Positions 1 to 9,389 of a DNA stretch of 64,000 nucleotides are shown here, piece after piece (position 1 is the stretch's first letter; every line of letters begins with the position of its first letter). The notes under the pieces were generated by a model. That model was given only the letters and a program-made list of their open reading frames with translations. It had not been told where the DNA came from and searched no databases. The stretch is from CAVTAV01 sp963732795 (lineage in GTDB: Bacteria > Pseudomonadota > Alphaproteobacteria > CAVTAV01), in contig CAVTAV010000007.1 of assembly GCA_963732795.1 (NCBI GenBank), positions 241,764 to 305,763 on the forward strand, written 5' to 3'. A program made the translations under genes and the position numbers.

Positions 1-178
1 TGCCGTCGGTGCCGGGGATCATCACGGAGGAGCCCGCCGCGCCCTCGAAGCCGGTCGCCGCGACCCAGTCCGCCTGACGTTTCGCCGCGCCGGAACGCCA
101 GCGCGCCAGGGTCGAGCGGGTCACCGTCTGGATCGGCAGCGTTGCCTTTGTCGCGCGGGTGGCGAAAGCGTCGGCCAT
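1..178 (-). CDS. Leucyl aminopeptidase family protein (M17), N-terminal fragment
   Basis: Reading the minus strand from the ATG at 178 gives 59 residues that run off the window edge, ending in GSSVMIPGTDG. The pattern of a short leader, then WVAATGF, then a GS..IPG.DG turn is how the N-terminal domain of alphaproteobacterial M17 leucyl aminopeptidases begins, just before the linker to the di-metal catalytic domain. The catalytic domain lies outside the window, so the assignment rests on this N-terminal likeness alone. The gene starts 7 bp after the ferredoxin stop, so the two are probably co-transcribed. Confidence 0.65.
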   Translation of the reverse strand, partial: MADAFATRATKATLPIQTVTRSTLARWRSGAAKRQADWVAATGFEGAAGSSVMIPGTDG

Positions 179-185
179 GAGGGCC

Positions 186-500
186 TCAATAGTCCGGCGC
201 GAGGGTGGCCTTGAAGCCGTCGAGCTCGTCCGTATAAGGAATCTGGCAGCCGAGCCGCGAGGTCGGCTGCGCCCGGCCGGATTCCTCCAGGAGCACGGAT
301 TCGTCCTCGCTTGGCGGGTTCAGCTTGGCGTACCAGTCCGGATCGACGTAGATTTGGCAGGTCGTGCAGATGCAGTTGCCGCCGCAGATCGCTTCGACGG
401 GCAGGCCCGCGTCGCGGGTGATTTCCATCACCGTCAATCCCGGTTCGGCATCGAGCGCATGTTCGACGCCCTCGCGGTCCGTGACAAAAATCGTTCCCAT
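186..500 (-). CDS. 2Fe-2S ferredoxin, adrenodoxin/putidaredoxin type
   Basis: A 104-residue soluble electron carrier. The cluster ligands follow the Cys-x5-Cys-x2-Cys...Cys pattern of adrenodoxin-type ferredoxins: Cys39, Cys45 and Cys48 inside CGGNCICTTC, and Cys85 in SRLGCQIPY. An extra cysteine at 43 sits within the loop, as in many family members. The acidic stretch SEDES (64-68) lies where partner proteins usually dock. Members serve cytochrome P450s, Rieske oxygenases or Fe-S assembly; no such partner is adjacent, so the physiological partner is unknown. It is divergent from glpD across a 105-bp gap and leads the transcript containing the aminopeptidase. Confidence 0.9.
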   Translation of the reverse strand: MGTIFVTDREGVEHALDAEPGLTVMEITRDAGLPVEAICGGNCICTTCQIYVDPDWYAKLNPPSEDESVLLEESGRAQPTSRLGCQIPYTDELDGFKATLAPDY

Positions 501-605
501 TGGCCCCTTTCCCGACTGAACTGTTACCGTAAGACGTCTCTAGTTTTGTTCGGGCGACATTAATATCAAGTGGCTTACAAGTGATCCAGAGCGGGATCTC
601 TATCC

Positions 606-2092
606 ATGAACCCCTATGACCTCCTGATCATCGGCGGCGGCATCAACGGCGCGGCCATTGCACGCGACGCGGCGGGCCGCGGACATTCGGTCCTGCTTGT
701 CGAAAAGGGCGACCTCGCGGGCGCGACGTCCTCGGCCAGCACCAAGCTGATCCATGGCGGGCTTCGTTATCTTGAATATTACGAGTTCCGGCTGGTGCGC
801 GAGGCGCTGATCGAGCGCGAGATCATGTGGCGCACGGCGCCCCATATCATCTGGCCGCTCGAATTCGTGCTGCCTTATGCGAGACACTTGCGGCCGCGCT
901 GGATGATCCGGCTCGGCCTGTTCCTTTACGATCACCTGGGCGGCCGCCACAAGCTGCCGCCGTCTCGCGGACTCAGGCTTCCCGGAACGATCGAAGGCCT
1001 GCCGCTCAAGGACGGCTACGCCCAGGGTTTCGCCTATTCCGATTGCTGGGTGGACGACGCGCGGCTCGTGGTGCTGAACGCGGTCGACGCGGCGGCGCGC
1101 GGCGCGGAGATCCTGACCCGCATCGAATGCACCGGCCTTCGCCGAGAGGACGGGCTGTGGCGGGCGGTCCTGCGCAAGAACGGCGAGGAGCGGGACGTCC
1201 ATGCAAAGGTGCTGGTCAATGCCGCCGGGCCCTGGGCCGGCAAGGTGCGGGCGATGGCGGAGGGCGGCGCCTATGCCAACGTGCTGCGGCTCGTCAAAGG
1301 CAGCCACTTCATCGTTCCGAAGCTCTATGAGGGCGACCAGGCCTATATCTTCCAGAATCCCGACAACCGCGTGATTTTCGCGATTCCCTATGAAGGCAAG
1401 TTCACCTTGATAGGCACGACCGAGATCGATTTCCACGGCGACGCCCGCGAGGCCAAGATTTCCGACGCCGAGATCAGCTATCTCGTCGAGTCCGCCAATG
1501 CTTATTTCCGCAAGCCGGTCCGGCAAGCGACGACATCGTCTGGAGCTATGCCGGCGTGCGCCCGCTCTATGACGACGAGCATGCCAATGCCTCCGCCGTC
1601 ACCCGCGATTATGTGCTTCAGCTCGTGGGCGAGGGCTCGGACGCGCCGCTGATGTCGGTCCTCGGCGGCAAGATCACGACCAGCCGGCGGCTGGCCGAGC
1701 ATGTCATGGAAAAGCTCTCAGGCCGTATGGGCTGGCCGGATGCGCCCTGGACCAAAAAAGCGCGACTTCCCGGCGGAGAATTTCCGGACGGCGATTTCTC
1801 GGCCTTCGTGCGGGATGTCGAAACCTCCCATCCCTGGCTGCCGCCGGCGCTGGCGCTCCGATGGGCGCGGTGCTACGGCACGCGGATCGACACGCTGATC
1901 GGCAAGGCGACGGACCTGTCCGGCCTCGGCCCCGAGATCGTGCCGGGGCTCTATCGCGCAGAGGTCGATTACCTGCGGCGGCACGAATGGGCCGAGACGG
2001 CCGAGGACATCCTGTGGCGGCGCACCAAGCTCGGGCTCCATGCCGGCCCGGACGCCGCCGAAAATCTCGCGTCCTATCTAACGCAAAATTGA
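606..2092 (+). CDS. glpD: Aerobic glycerol-3-phosphate dehydrogenase (one frameshift)
   Basis: FAD-dependent, membrane-associated oxidation of sn-glycerol-3-phosphate to dihydroxyacetone phosphate, delivering electrons to quinone. The N-terminus has the dinucleotide-binding signature IIGGGINGAAIARDAAGRG and the GATSSASTKLIHGGLRYLE segment that is diagnostic of GlpD. About 495 residues in total, close to the roughly 500 typical of the family. Reading frame is lost between about 1515 and 1530, then resumes with DDIVWSYAGVRPLYDD, the conserved C-terminal substrate-domain motif. No glpR, glpK or glpF is visible next to it, so it appears to stand alone. Confidence 0.93.
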
Positions 2093-2208
2093 GCTTGCGG
2101 CGGATGCGCCGCATTCACATCTAGATATCTCTAGCCGATAGGCATTCTTCAGGTGTCGATCGGCAAATTCCATATCGGCGGGCGGACCGATTTGCATAGG
2201 GGGCTACG

Positions 2209-2673
2209 ATGAGCTTGGCTCTGAATTTCCTGTGGCTTATCTGCGGCGGTCTGATTGCGGGACTCGGATGGTTCTTTGCCGGGCTCGTCATGGCGATCAG
2301 CGTTATCGGTCTTCCCTGGGCGCGCTCCTGCTTCATGCTGGGGCGGTTCAGCCTGGCGCCCTTTGGATACGACGTGATCTCCAGGCGGACCTTGAGAGGC
2401 TATGACGATCTCGGAACCGGCGCGATCGGCTTTTTCGGCAACGTGATCTGGTTCGTCCTGTTCGGCTGGATTCTCGCCCTGTGGCACCTGTTCTGGGCGA
2501 TCGCGCTCGCCTTTACGATCATCGGCATCCCGTTCGCGTTCCAGCATCTGAAGCTGGCCGGCGCGTCCTTGTTCCCGGTGGGCAAGACGGTGCAGTCGAA
2601 CGAGCTGGTTTCGTATGCCCGGCGTGAGGACGCCTATGAACGGTATCAAGCGATGCGGGGGCGGCGGGTCTAG
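2209..2673 (+). CDS. YccF-family inner membrane protein
   Basis: A 154-residue integral membrane protein with a duplicated YccF domain. Hydrophobic segments cover roughly residues 5-35, 80-105 and 105-125, and the paired motifs VIGLPWARSCFMLGRFSLAPFG and IIGIPFAFQHLKLAGASLFPVG are the two halves of the repeat. The start is preceded by a purine-rich GGGGGC stretch. Function in the cell is not known; family members are often found near transport genes. It converges on the MgtC-like gene with only 6 bp between the stop codons. Confidence 0.85.
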   Translation: MSLALNFLWLICGGLIAGLGWFFAGLVMAISVIGLPWARSCFMLGRFSLAPFGYDVISRRTLRGYDDLGTGAIGFFGNVIWFVLFGWILALWHLFWAIALAFTIIGIPFAFQHLKLAGASLFPVGKTVQSNELVSYARREDAYERYQAMRGRRV

Positions 2674-2679
2674 CCGGAC

Positions 2680-3966
2680 TCAACCCATATAAATCAGCAC
2701 TGCAGCGAGGCCCGCGCCGGCCACGACAACGCTTGCCGCCATCGCCGGGACGGTGTAGCGGGCGAGCGCCCGTCCGCCGCCTATCACCGAGATGACGGCC
2801 TTGGTCACCATATTGGCGAAGGTCGCGATGGAGATGCCGAGGACGGCGGTCGAGGCCGTCACGGACTTGCCGGCCATCTGCGCCAGGGACAGCGTGATCG
2901 GGTCGACGTCGGAGAGCCCGGAAAGGCCGGCCAGCGCGTAGATGCCGCTGCTGCCGAACCAGTGATTGACCGCCTGGGCCGCGAGCGCAATTACGGCGAG
3001 GAAGACGCCGAACCGCAGGGCGATCGAGAATTCGAGGGGGTTGGTGACCTCGAGCGTCGTTTCCTGGCCGGTGGTCTTGACGTTGCGCAGGAAGGCCGCG
3101 GAGATAGCGAGACAGGTGATCGCGCCGAGGATCATCGGCGCGAGGACTTTCACGCCCAGGCTCGGCATCACGACGCTGGTGACGATCGGAATGCGCAGAT
3201 ACATGATCGCGCTCGCGATCACGACCGTGCCGCCGAACAGACGCGCCTCGCCCGGGTTGTCGCGCGCCATCTTTGAATGGGATACGGTCACCGCCGTCGA
3301 GGACACCATTCCGCCCGCCACCGCCGCGGCGATCAGCCCCTTGCGCTCGCTCATCAGCCGCATCGCGACATAGCCGACGAAGGACAGGCCGGAGATCAGC
3401 ACCACCATCAGCCAGAGCTTGTAGGGATTGAGCGCCTGGAACGGGCCGTAGCCCTTGTTCGGCAGGACGGGGAGCAGCACCAGGGTCATGACCAGGAGCT
3501 TGAGCCCCGCGATCAGCTCCTTCTCCTCGATGCGGTCCAGCCAGTGGTGGAGCGTCGTCTTGGTGCCGAGCAGCAAGGTCATCATGACCGTGCCGGCGAC
3601 CGCGAGCTCCATCGCATCGGTGACGGCCAGCGCCCCGAAAGCGAAGGTTGCGAGCGCCGCGATCACCGTGGTCGCGCCGAGATCGCCGGTCGCGCGCCGG
3701 GCCTGCACGTCCGCCGCCACGATCACGCCCACGAAGCCGAGAAAGGCGAAGCCGAGGATGATCGGCCCGACATAGACCGAAAGTTCCGACCACGCGCCGC
3801 CCAATAGCCCGATGATGCCGAAGGTGCGGAAGCCCGCGACCCGGCTGCCGGCCTTTTCGAGCCGCGTGTGCCAGCCGCGCTCCAGGCCGACGAGAAGCCC
3901 GAGCGCCAGGGCCAGGGCGAGTCGGAGGATGGGCTCCAGGCTCGCGAAATCGAGGGCGTTCTGCAC
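2680..3966 (-). CDS. MgtC/SapB family membrane protein with DUF4010 domain
   Basis: A polytopic inner membrane protein of about 429 residues if the GTG at 3966 is used; that start is preceded by GGAG and lies 20 bp after the upstream dehydrogenase stop. The N-terminal MgtC-type module contains LALALGLLVGLERGW and the G-F-R-T-F-G motif followed by three to four hydrophobic helices. The C-terminal half matches DUF4010, a second set of helices including a serine/threonine-rich SSTAVTVSH segment. MgtC proteins are linked to survival in low magnesium; for MgtC-DUF4010 fusions the substrate or partner is not established. Confidence 0.8.
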   Translation of the reverse strand: MQNALDFASLEPILRLALALALGLLVGLERGWHTRLEKAGSRVAGFRTFGIIGLLGGAWSELSVYVGPIILGFAFLGFVGVIVAADVQARRATGDLGATTVIAALATFAFGALAVTDAMELAVAGTVMMTLLLGTKTTLHHWLDRIEEKELIAGLKLLVMTLVLLPVLPNKGYGPFQALNPYKLWLMVVLISGLSFVGYVAMRLMSERKGLIAAAVAGGMVSSTAVTVSHSKMARDNPGEARLFGGTVVIASAIMYLRIPIVTSVVMPSLGVKVLAPMILGAITCLAISAAFLRNVKTTGQETTLEVTNPLEFSIALRFGVFLAVIALAAQAVNHWFGSSGIYALAGLSGLSDVDPITLSLAQMAGKSVTASTAVLGISIATFANMVTKAVISVIGGGRALARYTVPAMAASVVVAGAGLAAVLIYMG

Positions 3967-3986
3967 CGGCGTCGCTCCGAAGATGG

Positions 3987-4880
3987 CTAGGCGGGCGGAC
4001 GGAAGCGGGCGAGCAGGCTGGAGGTGTCCCAGCGCTGGCCGCCCATTGCCTGGACATCGGCGTAGAATTGATCCACGAGCGCGGTCAGGGGCAGGGACAC
4101 GCCGACACGCCGCGCTTCTTCGAGGCAGATGCCGAGATCCTTGCGCATCCAGTCCACTGCGAAGCCGTAATCGTATTTGCCGTCGATCATCGTGCCGGCC
4201 CGATTGTCCATTTGCCAGCTCTGCGCCGCGCCCTTGGAGATGACGTCGATCACCTTGTGCGGATCGAGCCCCGCCTCGATGGCGAAATTGAGGCCCTCCG
4301 CGAGGCCCTGGACGATCCCGGCGATGCACATCTGATTGACCATCTTGGTCATCTGGCCCGCTCCATGCCCGCCGATCAGCTTGACCGATTTGGCATAGGC
4401 CGCGATCACCGGCTCGGCACGGTCGAAGGAAGGCTGCTCGCCGCCGCACATCACGGTCAGAGTCCCGTTCTCGGCGCCGCTCTGGCCGCCCGAGATCGGC
4501 GCGTCGATGAAGTGCCCGCCGGCATCCTTCGTCGCGACGGCGAGCTCGACCGCGACATTCGCGGAGGCCGTCGTGTGATCGACCCAGACGGCGTCCGGCC
4601 CGAGCCCTGCGATCAGCCCGTCGTCGCCAAAGGCGATCTCGCGGAGATCGTTGTCCGCGCCCACGCAGGTGAACACGAAGTCCGAGCCCTCCGCCGCCTC
4701 GCGCGGTGTTGCGGCCACCCGGTGCGTCGTGCCCGGCCCCTCGTCATTGTCGGAGAGCCATTTCTCCGCGCGTGTCCGCGTCCGATTATAGACCGCGACA
4801 TGATGCCCATGGCTCGCCAGAAACCCCGCCATGGGATACCCCATCACGCCCAATCCGATGAATGCGACTTTGTAGGTCAT
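3987..4880 (-). CDS. NAD(P)-dependent beta-hydroxyacid dehydrogenase, 3-hydroxyisobutyrate dehydrogenase family
   Basis: A 297-residue cytosolic oxidoreductase. Rossmann glycine motif GLGVMGYPMA lies at residues 9-18. The substrate-binding signature DAPISGGQSGAENGTLTVM and the catalytic lysine region GAGQMTKMVNQ are intact, as expected for enzymes that oxidise 3-hydroxyisobutyrate, tartronate semialdehyde precursors or related 3-hydroxyacids. Exact substrate cannot be told. It probably shares a transcript with the MgtC/DUF4010 gene 20 bp downstream. The 125 bp upstream contain a patchwork of short repeats. Confidence 0.9.
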   Translation of the reverse strand: MTYKVAFIGLGVMGYPMAGFLASHGHHVAVYNRTRTRAEKWLSDNDEGPGTTHRVAATPREAAEGSDFVFTCVGADNDLREIAFGDDGLIAGLGPDAVWVDHTTASANVAVELAVATKDAGGHFIDAPISGGQSGAENGTLTVMCGGEQPSFDRAEPVIAAYAKSVKLIGGHGAGQMTKMVNQMCIAGIVQGLAEGLNFAIEAGLDPHKVIDVISKGAAQSWQMDNRAGTMIDGKYDYGFAVDWMRKDLGICLEEARRVGVSLPLTALVDQFYADVQAMGGQRWDTSSLLARFRPPA

Positions 4881-4910
4881 TCGCTCCGTTTCGCTCCGCT
4901 CATCTCAGAT

Positions 4911-4977
4911 GTCAGATTTCCGGATGTCCGGATGCCAGATGTCCGATTTACCGACATCTCGATCTCTGGCATCTGTC
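4911..4977. repeat. Cluster of short direct and inverted repeats around AGATGTC/GACATCT
   Basis: The interval upstream of the dehydrogenase contains AGATGTC or GGATGTC four times in direct orientation and GACATCT in inverted orientation. The pair AGATGTC-9 bp-GACATCT could form a hairpin. Base composition is lower in GC than the flanking genes. It may be transcribed as part of the leader of the dehydrogenase gene or be a simple-sequence relic; no known element was recognised. Confidence 0.45.
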
Positions 4978-5004
4978 AGCCTCGGCGTTACTGTCGACCG
5001 GTCG

Positions 5005-5721
5005 TCAGTAAGGCGCCGGAAGATCCGGAAAGTCCTTGAAGATATTCGTCGTCTTCTTCCGCTCCACATAGGGCTTGTAGATCGTCGAGGGCGCGTCGGG
5101 CTCGACGCCGAGGATGCCGCGCACGGTGCCGTTGTCGGTGGCCTTGGCCCAGCTCGTCTCGAAGCTCGTGCGCACCAGGGCCGCGAGATTGGTGTGCTGC
5201 ATGCGCCATTCGCCGTCTTCCTTGACGTAATCGACGTAATAGGGGCCGAAGACCCATCCGGCCGACGAGTTGCTGCCCGTAATGCCGGGCGACAGCCAGT
5301 GCGAATGGGCGCTCTTGCCGTCCTTCGAGATCTCGATATAGGGGTTCACCGTCATATGCATGATGAACCAGCCGGGGATCTCCTTCGTCTTGTTGAAAGC
5401 GTGATAGAGCGCCCGGATGTGATCCAGTCCCTTGTAGACGCCGCTGTCGGAGAACTCGACCGAGACGTCCGCGGTGTGCTGGGCGAAGCACTCGTCGACG
5501 ATCTCGTCGTAATGCTGGGTGAAGAGATACTGGACGTATTTCGCCTGCAGTTTCTCGATCGCCTGAATGTCTTCGAGATGCTGCACGCGGGCGGTCAGCG
5601 CCGCGATCGCCTGGGCCTGCTCGTCATTGCCCTGGCTCGACTGCTGCATGGTGCAGCCGGCAAGGAACGGAAGCGCGACCGCGAAGGCCGCCGCGGAAGA
5701 CATGAAATGGCCGATATGCAT
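5005..5721 (-). CDS. SnoaL-like (NTF2 fold) lipoprotein
   Basis: A 238-residue exported protein. Residues 1-23 form a lipoprotein signal peptide ending in the lipobox LAGC, with a probable lipidated Cys at about 23. A short coiled segment (QAIAALTARVQHLEDIQAI) precedes a SnoaL-like NTF2 domain, recognisable from IEKLQAKYVQYLF, the tryptophan-rich WVFGPYYVDYVKEDGEWRMQ strand and the closing helix. Cytoplasmic relatives are dehydratases or isomerases of small substrates; a lipid-anchored copy suggests binding or turnover of a substrate in the periplasm. It lies 35 bp downstream of the dipeptidase gene. Confidence 0.8.
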   Translation of the reverse strand: MHIGHFMSSAAAFAVALPFLAGCTMQQSSQGNDEQAQAIAALTARVQHLEDIQAIEKLQAKYVQYLFTQHYDEIVDECFAQHTADVSVEFSDSGVYKGLDHIRALYHAFNKTKEIPGWFIMHMTVNPYIEISKDGKSAHSHWLSPGITGSNSSAGWVFGPYYVDYVKEDGEWRMQHTNLAALVRTSFETSWAKATDNGTVRGILGVEPDAPSTIYKPYVERKKTTNIFKDFPDLPAPY

Positions 5722-5756
5722 GATGATCCCCCTCTGCTTGACCGGCGGGAGCGCGG

Positions 5757-6736
5757 TTATTTCCAGACGGTCCGCGCAACCCGCAAAAAGTTCTCGCCGA
5801 GGATGCCACGGATGGCCGGCTCTGAATAGCCGAGCCGGACCAGCCCCTCGGTCACCTCCGGCAGCCGCTCCGGCGGCACGATCTTGAGCCCCGGCTTATA
5901 GCCGTATTCCGGCGGCCAGAGATGGCCCTTCTCGGCCATCAGCGCGTTGAAGCCGTCGAGATCGGCCATGAAATCGAGGCCGATGCCGACATGCTCGGGG
6001 CCGACGAGATCGACGACGTAATCGATATGCCGGATTAGGGTCTCGACCCGGTCGTCATTGTCGCCGAGGAAGATCCCGATGCCGTTGATCCCGATGACGC
6101 CGCCGGTTTCGGCGCAGGCGGTAATGAGATCGTCCGGGATGTTGCGTGGATGGTCCCGAAGCGCCCTCGGGTTCGAGTGCGAGAAGATGACCGGGACCTC
6201 GTGCGCGCCAAGCACGTCCCGCGCGGTGCGGTAGCCGGTGTGGCTGAGGCATTTCACCATGCCGACCCGGTCCATCTCGTCGCAAAGCTGTTCGCCGAGC
6301 CTGGTCAGCCCGGTGTCCTGATCCTGGCAGCCGCCGCCCGCCTTGTTGTTGGTGTTGTAGGCGATCAGCATCCAGCGCACGCCGAGATCGTAGAAGCGCT
6401 GGACTTGGGAGAGATCGTCCTGAACCGTAATCGCGCCTTCGATATCGAAGGCGATGGCGAGCTTGCCCGCGTGCTTCGCCGCCACGATGTCGTCAGCGGT
6501 CCGGACCAGGACGTAATCCTCGGGCCGCGCGGCGAGCCAGTCGCGGAAGAACGTCACGACGCGCAAGGCCTGCTCACGCTGGCACGTCGGAATCGGCGAT
6601 GTTCAGGCTGAGGAAGCCGACCCCCGCTTGTCGGTAGCGGTCGAGAACGCGGCAGAAACGCTGCGTCCGCCTCCAGCGGGAGGCAGCCGTGATTGTCCCA
6701 GACGATGGCGTCGGCGTGGAGCGCGGCCGGTGTCAA
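5757..6736 (-). CDS. Membrane dipeptidase, peptidase M19 family (two frameshifts)
   Basis: Zinc-dependent renal-dipeptidase family member, about 325 residues. The N-terminal metal motif appears as DNHG in HADAIVWDNHG; AFDIEGA, LSHTGYR, FSHSN and GIGLDFMAD mark the remaining metal and substrate positions. The frame breaks near 6650 and near 6580 (extra bases) and resumes with conserved sequence. Likely start is a TTG at 6736 that overlaps the TGA of the aldehyde dehydrogenase (TTGA), suggesting translational coupling. Family members hydrolyse dipeptides, including D-residue and beta-lactam-like substrates; here the SnoaL-like lipoprotein follows. Confidence 0.88.
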
Positions 6737-8219
6737 TCCACTCCGCCCATGCAGAGGTATTTGACCTCGACGAATTCCTCGATGCCGTATTTCGAGCCCT
6801 CGCGGCCGATGCCGGATTCCTTCACGCCGCCGAAGGGCGCGACGGCGGTGGAGATCAGGCCGGTATTGATGCCGACGATGCCGGATTCGATCGCTTCGGC
6901 CACCCGCCACACCCGGGCGATGTCGCGGGCATAGAAATAGGCGGCGAGGCCGAACGGCGTGTCGTTGGCGAGCTTGATCGCCTCTTCCTCGGTTTTGAAG
7001 CGGAACAGCGGCGCGACCGGGCCGAAGGTTTCCTCCTGGGAGACCTTCATCTCGGGCGTCACGTCGCGCAAGAAGTGTCGGCTGGAAGAAGGTGCCGCCG
7101 AGCGAATGGGGCTTGCCGCCGGTGACGACCTTGGCGCCGTGCGACACCGCGTCGGCGATATGCTCCTCGACCTTGTCGAGCGGCTTCCTTGTCGATCAGC
7201 GGGCCCTGGTCGGTCTCGCCCTTGAGGCCGTCGCCGATCCGGAGCTTGGCCATGGCCTTGCCGAGCTTCTCGGCGAAGGCGTCATAGACGCCGTCCTGGA
7301 CATAGATGCGGTTGGCGCAGACGCAGGTCTGGCCGGTGTTGCGGAACTTGGACTGCATCGCGCCGGCGACCGCGGCATCGAGATCCGCGTCGTCGAACAC
7401 GAGGAACGGCGCGTTGCCGCCGAGCTCCAGCGAGACCTTCTTGATGGTCCCCGCGCATTGCGCCATCAGCAGCTTGCCGACCTCGGTCGAGCCGGTGAAG
7501 GTGAGCTTGCGCACGATCGGATTGGCGGTCATCTCGCCGCCGATCTCGCTGGCCGAGCCGCAGACGACGTTGAACACGCCCTTCGGCACGCCGGCGCGCT
7601 CGGCCAGCTCGGCCAGCGCCAGGGCGGAGAAGGGCGTCTGCGCCGCGGGCTTGCACACGACCGTGCAGCCGACCGCCAGCGCCGGGCTGATCTTGCGGGT
7701 GATCATCGCGGCCGGGAAGTTCCACGGCGTGATCGCCGCGACCACGCCGATCGGCTGCTTGATCACGACGATCCGCTTGTCCGCCTGATGGCCGGGGATC
7801 ACGTCGCCATAGACGCGCTTGGCTTCCTCGGCGAACCATTCGACGAAGGAGGCGGCGTAGGCGATCTCGCCCTTGGCTTCGGCCAGCGGCTTGCCCTGCT
7901 CGGCGGTCATGAGCACCGCCAGAGTCCTCCTGGTTCGCCATGATCAGCTCGAACCATTTGCGCAGGATATTGAGGAGCGCTCGCCCGCGGTCTTGGCGCG
8001 CCAGGCCGGCAGCGCGTCCTCAGCGGCCTGGATCGCCCGCTTGGTTTCCGTCGCGCCCGGCTTTCGGCACCGTGCCAAGGACTTCGGCGTCGCAGGGTTG
8101 GTGACCTCGATGGTCTTGCCCGAGTCCGCATCCTCCCAGCCGCCGTTCACATAGTTCTGCTCTCGGAACAGCTTGGAATCTTTAAGCTTCAACGCCTTGA
8201 TGGTTTCCATATAGGTCAT
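6733..8219 (-). CDS. gabD: NAD(P)-dependent aldehyde dehydrogenase, succinate-semialdehyde dehydrogenase (GabD) type (several frameshifts)
   Basis: About 490 residues of the ALDH superfamily. Recognisable landmarks in order are FREQNYVNGGW at the N-terminus, TPWNFPAAMITRK (cofactor site), FTGSTEVGK, the catalytic glutamate in LELGGNAP, the catalytic cysteine in NTGQTCVC, and EETFGPVAPLFRF near the C-terminus. NTGQTCVCANR and the KPAAQTPFSALALAELA segment are typical of GabD-type enzymes. Frame changes occur near 8075, 7930, 7180 and 7075. It would convert succinate semialdehyde, or a related semialdehyde, to the acid. It leads the dipeptidase and SnoaL genes on one transcript. Confidence 0.88.
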
Positions 8220-8308
8220 GACCGGCTCCCTTGGATGCGCGCATATTGCCCCTCGGAAGAGAATGTACGCCGTCTGCCGGAGAACTCAACCGGGCTAGAC
8301 ACGTAGCG

Positions 8309-8348
8309 CGGTTATCGCGAGGCGGCCGCAGGCCGACGCGGCAATCGA
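8309..8348. repeat. Half copy of the ATCGCGAGGCG...GCGGCAATC intergenic repeat
   Basis: The sequence TTATCGCGAGGCG followed by GACGCGGCAATC matches one arm of the inverted repeat at 9273-9377. It lies in the 228-bp gap between the divergent aldehyde dehydrogenase and K+ channel genes. Only one arm is present, so it looks like a solo or decayed copy. Confidence 0.55.
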
Positions 8349-8447
8349 GCCTGGGAGCGGATTCCAAAGCCGACAGTTTGTTGTATTCTTGGGTCTTGTT
8401 TCGAAATCCTGAGAGTGCTGGCCGCGCCGGCGGCAGGGGGCAGAGGG

Positions 8448-9260
8448 ATGATCCGGCAGCAAGTTCACGAGATCCTCGAAGGCCACACCCGGCTGGGGAA
8501 GTGGGTGAACGGCTTCATCATGGCCGCCATCGTCCTGAGCTTCGTGTCCGTCGTACTCGAGACCTATGGCGACCTGGAACGGGACTACACCGCGGAGTTC
8601 TATGCCGCGGAAGTCTTCTTCATCGCGATCTTCACCGCGGAGTACGTGCTGCGGATCTGGTCGTGCACGGCCGATCCGAATTACGACCGGCCGGTCGTCG
8701 GTAGGCTGAAATACGCCATCGGCTTCTTCAGCATTGTCGATCTGGTCGCCATCCTGCCGTTCTACCTCGCCTTCGTCATCCACGGCGTGGATTTGAGAGG
8801 GCTGCGGCTGTTCCGGCTGCTGCGCATCTTCAAGCTCATACGCCACTTCCACGGGGCGGCGCTGCTCCTCAACGTGCTTCATCGCAAACGCCAGGAGCTC
8901 ATCGTCAGCCTCACTTTCGCGGTCATTCTGCTGCTGGTGTCTTCGACCCTGATCTACGTGGCGGAGCACGACGCGCAGCCCAAGGTGTTCTCCAGCATCG
9001 TGGCGACCATGTGGTGGGCGATCGAGACGCTCTCGACCGTCGGCTACGGCGATATGGCCCCGGTGACCTTCTTCGGCCGGCTTCTCGGCGGCGTCATCGC
9101 CCTTCTCGGGATCGGCATGTTCGCGCTCCCCGCCGGCATCATCGCCCACGGCCTGACCGAAGAGATGCAGCACCAGCAGAAGCTGGAGGAAGAGGCCGCG
9201 ATCAACCTGAAGTTCTGCCCCCATTGCGGCGAACGCCTGCCGGTGATGCCGAAGGATTGA
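8448..9260 (+). CDS. Voltage-gated-type potassium channel with C-terminal CxxC knuckle
   Basis: A 270-residue inner membrane ion channel. Four voltage-sensor-like helices precede the pore; S4 has arginines every third position (RGLRLFRLLRIFKLIRHFH). The pore carries the K+ selectivity filter TVGYGD and a glycine hinge in the last helix (GIGMFALPAGIIAHG). After a coiled EEMQHQQKLEEEAA segment the tail ends in CPHCGERLP, a zinc-knuckle-like pair of cysteines. The ATG at 8448 is chosen because CAGAGGG lies just upstream; a GTG at 8415 in frame would add 11 residues. Confidence 0.92.
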   Translation: MIRQQVHEILEGHTRLGKWVNGFIMAAIVLSFVSVVLETYGDLERDYTAEFYAAEVFFIAIFTAEYVLRIWSCTADPNYDRPVVGRLKYAIGFFSIVDLVAILPFYLAFVIHGVDLRGLRLFRLLRIFKLIRHFHGAALLLNVLHRKRQELIVSLTFAVILLLVSSTLIYVAEHDAQPKVFSSIVATMWWAIETLSTVGYGDMAPVTFFGRLLGGVIALLGIGMFALPAGIIAHGLTEEMQHQQKLEEEAAINLKFCPHCGERLPVMPKD

Positions 9261-9272
9261 CGCCTCCTCAGG

Positions 9273-9377
9273 CCGTCATTGAGAGCCTCGCAGAGGCGCG
9301 GCAATCCAGATGCCGGGGGCGGAAATCAGAAATCGGGAGTTTGGATCGCCGCGGCGCTTTGCGCCTCGCGATGACGG
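9273..9377. repeat. Intergenic inverted repeat, 36-bp arms beginning CCGTCAT
   Basis: Left arm 9273-9308 and right arm 9342-9377 are imperfect reverse complements over 36 bp; both begin or end with CCGTCAT/ATGACGG and contain GCGCGGCAATCCA or its complement. The element can fold into a long hairpin between the K+ channel and ClC genes, whose 3' ends face each other. Related fragments occur at 8309-8348 and 47951-47972, so it is a dispersed family rather than a local terminator only. Confidence 0.75.
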
Positions 9378-9389
9378 GGAGGTATATCT

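Noticed and set aside
1500..1560. Programmed frameshift in glpD
   Set aside because: No slippery heptamer or stimulatory structure is visible and the same type of break occurs in many unrelated genes.
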